Below, in pieces: positions 59,658 through 64,000 of a stretch of 64,000 bases of DNA. The notes beneath the pieces were generated by a model. That model had not been told where the DNA came from. It was given only the letters and a program-made list of their open reading frames with translations, and searched no databases. Each line of letters opens with the position of its first letter. The stretch's first letter is position 1. Source of the stretch: JBBDXI01 sp040902425 (GTDB lineage Bacteria; Planctomycetota; Phycisphaerae; Phycisphaerales; UBA1924); contig JBBDXI010000081.1 in NCBI GenBank assembly GCA_040902425.1, positions 1 through 64,000 on the forward strand. The letters are read 5' to 3'. The position numbers and the translations under genes are program-made.

Positions 59658-60863
59658 ATGAGGACGAAGGCGCTGGCGGTTGCGGTGGCGTGCGGGATGG
59701 CGTGCGGCGTGGCGTGGGGGCAGGAGGCGCAAGCGCCGGCGAAGGAGCGGCCCGCACGGCTTGCCGCCCAGAGCGGCGGCGAAGCCGTGGCACGGAAGGC
59801 GGAGCCCGAGGAGCGGAAGCCCCTCGTGCAGGTGGCGATCCTGCTGGACACCAGCGGGAGCATGGATGGGCTGATCGAGCAGGCCAAGACGCAGCTGTGG
59901 GCGATCGTGAACGAGTTCGCCACGGCCAGGCAGGGCGGGCAGCGCCCGGAGCTTCAGGTGGCCCTCTACGAGTACGGCAAGCAGAGCATCGCCCAGAGCG
60001 AGGGCTACCTGCGGATGATCGTGCCGCTCTCGACCGACCTGGACCTGGTCTCGCAGGAGCTGTTCAAGCTGACGACCAACGGAGGCGACGAGTTCTGCGG
60101 CCGGGCGATCAAGGCGGCGACCGAGGGGCTGGCGTGGGGCGCGAACCCGGCCGACCTGCGGCTGGTCGTGATCGCCGGGAACGAGCCCTTCACGCAGGGC
60201 GATGTGGACTACAAAGACGCCGTGGCCGCGGCCGTGAAGAAGGGCATCATCATCAACACCATCCACTGCGGCGACCGGCAGACGGGCGCCAGCAGCGGGT
60301 GGGAGGACGGGGCGAAGCTGGGGGAGGGGACGTACAGCTTCATCGACCAGGGCGCGGCGGTGGTGCACATCCCCTCGCCGGTGGATGAGCAGATCACGAA
60401 GCTGGGGACGGAGCTGAACGCGACATACATCGTGTACGGGGCGGAGGGCGCTGCGGGCCAGACGCGGCAGTGGGCGCAGGATGCCAACGCGACGACGGTC
60501 GCGCCCGCGGCCAGTCTGCAGCGGGCGGTGAGCAAATCCAGCACGCTCTACTGCAACACGGGGTGGGACCTCGTGGATGCGGTGAAGCGGGGCGGCGTGA
60601 AGCTGGAAGAGGTCAAGAAGGAGGAACTGCCGCAGGCCCTGCAGGTGATGACGATCGAGCAGCGATGCCAGGCGGTGGATGAGGCGTGGTCGAAGCGGGA
60701 GGGGATCCAGAAGCAGATCCAGGTCCTGGAGGCGGAGCGGCAGAAGTTCGTCACCGAGAAGCGCAAGGAGATGACGGGGGAGGACAAGACGCTCGGCGCA
60801 GCGCTGCTGGCGGCGATGCGGGGGCAGGCCGAGAAAAAGGGGTACGCGTTCGAGAAGCCGTAG
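59658..60863 (+). CDS. Secreted von Willebrand A domain protein
   Basis: A 401-residue protein. The signal peptide is TKALAVAVACGMACGVAWG. The VWA domain starts near residue 55 with the intact metal site LLDTSGSMDG (DxSxS) near residue 64, a Thr in PLSTDLDL, and the third acidic position in LVVIAGNEPFTQGD. A long C-terminal helical part follows (VLEAERQKFVTEKRKEMTGE), probably a coiled coil. Several planctomycete homologues of this type are known as exported VWA proteins, with no firm function. Confidence 0.88.
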   Translation: MRTKALAVAVACGMACGVAWGQEAQAPAKERPARLAAQSGGEAVARKAEPEERKPLVQVAILLDTSGSMDGLIEQAKTQLWAIVNEFATARQGGQRPELQVALYEYGKQSIAQSEGYLRMIVPLSTDLDLVSQELFKLTTNGGDEFCGRAIKAATEGLAWGANPADLRLVVIAGNEPFTQGDVDYKDAVAAAVKKGIIINTIHCGDRQTGASSGWEDGAKLGEGTYSFIDQGAAVVHIPSPVDEQITKLGTELNATYIVYGAEGAAGQTRQWAQDANATTVAPAASLQRAVSKSSTLYCNTGWDLVDAVKRGGVKLEEVKKEELPQALQVMTIEQRCQAVDEAWSKREGIQKQIQVLEAERQKFVTEKRKEMTGEDKTLGAALLAAMRGQAEKKGYAFEKP

Positions 60864-61196
60864 CGGGCGCGCCGCCCGGGACGGGCCGGGTGAGCCTCAT
60901 CGGGGGCTCCCGGGGCTCATCCCCCTGTCCCCCAGTTCCGACTTACGGGGCTTTCGGGGGCCCGAATAGCGTCGGTTGTTTACCCATTTCCCCAACCACC
61001 GGCAGCTCGCCGTGGTCCGGGGGGTGCCCAGGTCGAATCGGGCCCGAGCCCGCCTTATGTGAACGAAAGGCGAATACGAGAAATCCCGGACGCGGAGCGA
61101 GGTTTTGTGTTGCACCCCGCCCGTTCTCTGGTAAACCGGTTCCCTAGGAGATCGTGGCGGGATGTTCTTCCCGCCGCCCCCCGTGGGAGACGAGTC
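60864..61196. other. Intergenic region of 333 bp upstream of the PEP-CTERM gene
   Basis: The region is likely to hold the promoter of the PEP-CTERM gene and the end of the VWA transcript. A partial palindrome TTTCGGGGGCCCGAA lies near 60953. No gene was recognised. TGGGAGACGAG just before 61197 can serve as ribosome-binding site. Confidence 0.4.
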
Positions 61197-62087
61197 ATGA
61201 AAAGCGGAGTGGCGTTGGCGGTTGTGCTGGGCGCGGCGGTGGCGGCTCAGGCGCAATACTCGAGCACGTTCGAGCCGCCGGTGTACACGGGCTCGGCGAC
61301 GGGCACGCCGCTGACCAACGGGTTCGGCGGCCCGGCGGGCCAGGATGGCTGGTACAACCCGGTCTCCGGGAGCGTGGACTTCCAGGTGCACACCTACGCG
61401 GGGAACCCGCTGGGCTTCCCCAGCAACCCCAACGGCGGCACCCAGTTCATCGGGGCGCTGGGCAGCGCCTCGCCCAACATCATCGGGCGCGGCCAGCACG
61501 CGGTGGACTTCAGCGCCGGCGGCACGTGGACGGCCTCGTGGGATGTGGCGGGCGGCTTCATCGGCACGGCGCCGGCCTTTGACAACCTCGGCAGCTTCTC
61601 GCTGCAGCCGTCGTCGGGCACGGGGTTCGCCAACTATTTCCAGCAGATCATGCAGTGGGGGACCAACACCCCCAACCCCGTCCAGTACAACATCAACTAC
61701 GGCTCGTTCACCGCGGCGGGCGCCGCGGCGGGCGGGGCCGGAATCTTGTTCCTCTCGCCCGGCCCGGCGTGGCAGAACATCCCCGTGAACCACTGGATTC
61801 ACGAGGAGGCGACCTTTGACTTCACGAGCAACCAGATCCTCTCGGTCACGATCCAGAACCTGACGCTGGGCACGCCGGCGGTCACGGCGGATGTGAGCGC
61901 GATGGGCTGGTACCTGGCGGGCGGGGCCAACAACATCCAGGCCCGCCCCTTCCCCACCGACATCCGCACGTTCACGGGGAACAACCAGAACGCCACCGGC
62001 TGGGACAACATCGCCATCGTCCCGGCGCCCGGGGCACTGGCGCTGCTGGGCCTCGGCGGGCTGCTGGCGGGGCGCCGGCGGCGGTGA
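61197..62087 (+). CDS. PEP-CTERM surface protein
   Basis: A 296-residue protein. The signal peptide is SGVALAVVLGAAVAAQAQ. The middle is a beta-rich, Gly/Asn/Ser-rich domain (TFEPPVYTGSATGTPLTNGF, SAGGTWTASWDVAGGF, LSVTIQNLTLGTPAV) that resembles choice-of-anchor or lectin-like domains. The C-terminus is VPAPGALALLGLGGLLAG followed by RRRR, a PEP-CTERM-type sorting signal for an exosortase. GGGAGACGAG before the ATG and the signal peptide fix the start. A strong terminator follows the stop. Confidence 0.9.
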   Translation: MKSGVALAVVLGAAVAAQAQYSSTFEPPVYTGSATGTPLTNGFGGPAGQDGWYNPVSGSVDFQVHTYAGNPLGFPSNPNGGTQFIGALGSASPNIIGRGQHAVDFSAGGTWTASWDVAGGFIGTAPAFDNLGSFSLQPSSGTGFANYFQQIMQWGTNTPNPVQYNINYGSFTAAGAAAGGAGILFLSPGPAWQNIPVNHWIHEEATFDFTSNQILSVTIQNLTLGTPAVTADVSAMGWYLAGGANNIQARPFPTDIRTFTGNNQNATGWDNIAIVPAPGALALLGLGGLLAGRRRR

Positions 62088-62111
62088 GTATCGCTGAAGC
62101 GTGATCGATCG

Positions 62112-62144
62112 GCGGCCGCCCGCGGGGGCGGCCGCTCTGTTTTT
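62112..62144 (+). terminator. Intrinsic terminator after the PEP-CTERM gene
   Basis: GCGGCCGCC and GGCGGCCGC form a perfect 9-bp stem with a 6-base loop, followed by TCTGTTTTT, 24 bases after the stop. Confidence 0.85.
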
Positions 62145-62149
62145 CGGGT

Positions 62150-62257
62150 TCAGGAACGGGGGCGGCCGCACTCGGGGCAGGGGCCGTTTAGGCCGCGGAG
62201 ATCGTAGTTGCAGTGGGGGCAGTGGCTGAGAAAGAGGCGAGCGCGGCCAGGGACCAC
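62150..62257 (-). CDS. Possible small zinc-ribbon protein
   Basis: A 35-codon frame with a GTG start that encodes CPHCNYDLRGLNGPCPECGR, the same ribbon type as the frameshifted double-ribbon protein at 24237-24786. Upstream, another frame opens with an ATG overlapping the coaD stop (ATGA) and has a hydrophobic stretch (LAALASFSA). One base shift would join the two. The gene may therefore be a longer, frameshifted membrane zinc-ribbon protein. Confidence 0.4.
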   Translation of the reverse strand: MVPGRARLFLSHCPHCNYDLRGLNGPCPECGRPRS

Positions 62258-62336
62258 GGACGAAGCCGCATGCTCAACCGCGCCTGACCGACGCGGCGGC
62301 CGCGTGACCTGCCCAGGGGCTCCTCCGCTTCGCCGG

Positions 62337-62912
62337 TCATCCCTGCGACGCCTGGTCGTGGTCCGACCGGAGGTGCTCGAGCACCGGGTGCCGCTGCTTC
62401 TTCTTTTCGCGGAGGCGCTCGAGCACCAGCGGGGGCACCATCGCCGAGAGGGCGGAGAGGTCCTGGCCCATGGCGGTGATCTGCTTGATGAGGCTGGAGC
62501 TGGTGTAGGCGAAGGTCTGGCCGGCGACGACGAAGGCGGTCTCGAGGCCCGCCACCTCGCGGTTGGTGACGGCCTGCTGGACCTCGTACTGGAGGTCGGA
62601 GAGGTTCCGCACGCCGCGGAGGAGCGCGGTGGCGCCGACCGAGCGGGCGAAATCGACCGTCAGGCCGTCGAAGGCGCGGACGCGGACGGGGGCCGCGGCC
62701 GGCTCCTTCTTCACCAACTCGGCGACGAGCGACTCGACCATCTCGACACGCTCGTCGGCGGAGAAGAGGAGGTCCTTGCCGGGGTTGCGGCCGACGGCGA
62801 CAACCAGCTCGTCGAAGAGCCGCCGGCCGCGCTGGATGACGTCGAGGTGCCCGTAGGTGACGGGGTCAAACGAGCCGGGGAAGACGGCGAGGTGGGGGTG
62901 GGTAGGAGGCAC
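62337..62912 (-). CDS. coaD: Phosphopantetheine adenylyltransferase
   Basis: A 191-residue enzyme of coenzyme A synthesis that joins 4'-phosphopantetheine and ATP to dephospho-CoA. The nucleotidyltransferase motif AVFPGSFDPVTYGHLDVI is at residues 9-26, with later RGVRNLSDLQYE and the SSSLIKQITAMGQDLSALSA region. The C-terminal tail is longer than usual (REKKKQRHPVLEHLRSDHDQ). The GTG start at 62912 is chosen because TAGACT ends six bases before it; a TTG at 62918 would leave no spacing. Confidence 0.93.
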   Translation of the reverse strand: MPPTHPHLAVFPGSFDPVTYGHLDVIQRGRRLFDELVVAVGRNPGKDLLFSADERVEMVESLVAELVKKEPAAAPVRVRAFDGLTVDFARSVGATALLRGVRNLSDLQYEVQQAVTNREVAGLETAFVVAGQTFAYTSSSLIKQITAMGQDLSALSAMVPPLVLERLREKKKQRHPVLEHLRSDHDQASQG

Positions 62913-62918
62913 GGTCAA

Positions 62919-62924
62919 AGTCTA
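62919..62924 (-). promoter_or_regulatory. -10 element before coaD (leaderless)
   Basis: On the minus strand TAGACT lies six bases before the GTG start. Confidence 0.5.
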
Positions 62925-62940
62925 GTGGCCGCAGGCGGCG

Positions 62941-62987
62941 CGGACATAGGACGTATAGGTCCCATGGGACGCATAGGTCCCATTGAG
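62941..62987. repeat. GGTCCCAT/CATAGGTCC repeat
   Basis: CATAGGACGTATAGGTCCCA and GGGACGCATAGGTCCCAT form partly palindromic units like those at 36722-36769. They lie between the coaD promoter and the end of the nitrite reductase gene. Confidence 0.75.
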
Positions 62988-63001
62988 GGCGCCGCCGCCA
63001 G

Positions 63002-64000
63002 CTACTTCGGCGGCGGCGCCTGCCCCGGCGGCTTCCCCGCCGCGCCCTGCGGGACCGTCGGCGGCGTGATCGTCGCCGACCCCCCCACCTTCACCGCCTC
63101 CACCTGCCCCTGGCGGGCGTAGTCCATCGACTCGCCCAGCAGGCGCGCCGCCTCCTGGTCGGCGTGGAAGCCCATCGAGTTCTCCGCCGAGATGAAATCC
63201 AGCCGCCACTGCGCCTTGCGCTGCAGGGCCCGGGCCGCCTTCAGCTGCTCGTCGCTGGCGCCCGCGGCCCTGGCGCTCTGGATACTGCGGATCAGGTCGA
63301 GCACGGCCGACTCGGCGCGGTCCATGAGGCCGCGGGTGCGGCTTTGGATGGTCTCGACGCGGGCGATGAGCTCGGAATCCGATGCCGGGTGGCAGGTCTG
63401 GCAGGCGCGGGCGATGTTGAGCACGGGCGAGCGGATGTGGTGGTCGGAGACCTTGATGGCGCCCTCGCGCTTGTAGGGCATGTGGCAGTCGGCGCAGGAG
63501 ACGCCGGCGCGGGCGTGGATGCCCTGGCTCCACAGCTCGAACTCCGGGTGCTGGGCCTTGAGCACCGGGGCGCCCGAGTCGGCGTGGACCCAGTCGTTCC
63601 AGCCGACCTCGTCGTAGTACGCCTCGATCTGCTCCGCCTTCAGGCCCTTGTGCCAGGGGTAGGTGAGGAGCTTGCCCTCGCCGGCGAAGTGGTACTCGAC
63701 GTGGCACTGGGCGCAGGCCATGCTCCGCATCTCCTGGCGGCTGGCCATGGTGTTGGGGTCGTAGGGCTCGGCACGGGAGCCCTTCCGCCAGCGCTCGATG
63801 CTGGCGAAATGGGGGATCGGGTAATCCGACCGGGCGAGGGCCCGGATGCCGTTGATGAACCCGGGGCGGGTGACGCGGAGCTGGAGCGTGTCCGGCGCGT
63901 GGCAGTCGATGCAGGCCACCGGGTGCTCCACCAGCTTCGTGGCCTCGCCGTAGGGCATGGCGCAGACGACCTCGAAGCCCTTCATGATCGCGTCGCCCCG
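63002..64000 (-). CDS. nrfA: Cytochrome c nitrite reductase NrfA, 5'-truncated
   Basis: 333 codons are visible and the frame continues past the right edge. NrfA is a periplasmic pentaheme enzyme that reduces nitrite to ammonium with six electrons. Four CxxCH heme motifs are visible (CIDCH, CAQCH, CADCH, CQTCH), matching hemes 2-5. The catalytic heme 1 with CxxCK would be beyond the edge. The calcium/active-site region is seen in CAQCHVEYHF and VLKAQHPEFE, with the active-site His after the conserved Gln. The C-terminus is a Pro/Ala-rich tail (PPTVPQGAAGKPPGQAPPPK). The quinol-oxidising NrfH is expected nearby but is outside the window. Confidence 0.93.
   Translation of the reverse strand, partial: RGDAIMKGFEVVCAMPYGEATKLVEHPVACIDCHAPDTLQLRVTRPGFINGIRALARSDYPIPHFASIERWRKGSRAEPYDPNTMASRQEMRSMACAQCHVEYHFAGEGKLLTYPWHKGLKAEQIEAYYDEVGWNDWVHADSGAPVLKAQHPEFELWSQGIHARAGVSCADCHMPYKREGAIKVSDHHIRSPVLNIARACQTCHPASDSELIARVETIQSRTRGLMDRAESAVLDLIRSIQSARAAGASDEQLKAARALQRKAQWRLDFISAENSMGFHADQEAARLLGESMDYARQGQVEAVKVGGSATITPPTVPQGAAGKPPGQAPPPK

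Overview
The window is 64 kb of very GC-rich bacterial DNA and most likely comes from a planctomycete of the Phycisphaerae (order Phycisphaerales). Three things support this. Nine secreted proteins end in a six-cysteine tandem C-terminal module of the kind databases call a GC-type dockerin (from memory), which is characteristic of that group. There is also a LEPR-XLL protein and there are PEP-CTERM-like tails. The assembly is a draft: ten Ns interrupt one gene, and two small genes carry single-base frameshifts that could be real or errors.

Layout. 1-1.2 kb: 3'-truncated multi-HAMP sensor (minus strand). 1.5-2.6 kb: small winged-helix-like protein plus two overlapping small membrane proteins, then tRNA-Leu(UAG). 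2.8-7.1 kb: DoxX protein with a collagen-like insert, a membrane VWA protein and a large helical-repeat protein. 7.1-12.6 kb: housekeeping genes (tmk, plsY) around a DUF4160/DUF2442 pair, then two PIN-domain proteins, one PIN-TRAM and one PIN-PhoH. 12.8-15.7 kb: PEP-CTERM-like protein, MFS transporter, 1-Cys peroxiredoxin. 15.8-22 kb: surface polysaccharide block (glycosyltransferase, FkbM methyltransferase, flippase, EEP-fold membrane protein) with a divergent GDP-fucose-synthase-like dehydratase. 22-25.2 kb: LEPR-XLL cyclophilin-like surface protein, frameshifted zinc-ribbon protein, YbjQ protein. 25.2-26.0 kb: gene-free convergent gap. 26-31.3 kb: class IV aminotransferase, a dockerin-tailed HAF-like protein, clpB. 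31.6-39 kb: lipoprotein, Cys-rich protein, zinc alcohol dehydrogenase, SRPBCC protein, short uvrC, PH-like membrane protein, O-GlcNAc-transferase-like protein.

The most distinctive part is 39.0-56.6 kb. Eight consecutive minus-strand genes encode secreted proteins with the dockerin-type tail: a beta-propeller, an Asp-box sialidase-like protein, a parallel beta-helix, two pairs of S8 proteases and a peptidyl-arginine/agmatine-deiminase-like enzyme. The shared tail suggests a common anchor or assembly partner on the cell surface. No cohesin-like partner is visible here. The end of the window (56.9-64 kb) has two HIT proteins around a Phd/ParE module, a degenerate metallo-beta-lactamase-fold protein, a secreted VWA protein, a PEP-CTERM protein, coaD and the C-terminal part of a pentaheme nitrite reductase NrfA.

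Two genome-wide features stand out. First, many housekeeping genes have a TANNNT hexamer only 5-8 bases before the start codon, as expected for leaderless transcripts; most secreted-protein genes do not. Second, the window is sprinkled with short repeat arrays and perfect palindromes of several families. They lie in gaps, in a 5' leader, and inside reading frames, where they are translated as low-complexity inserts.
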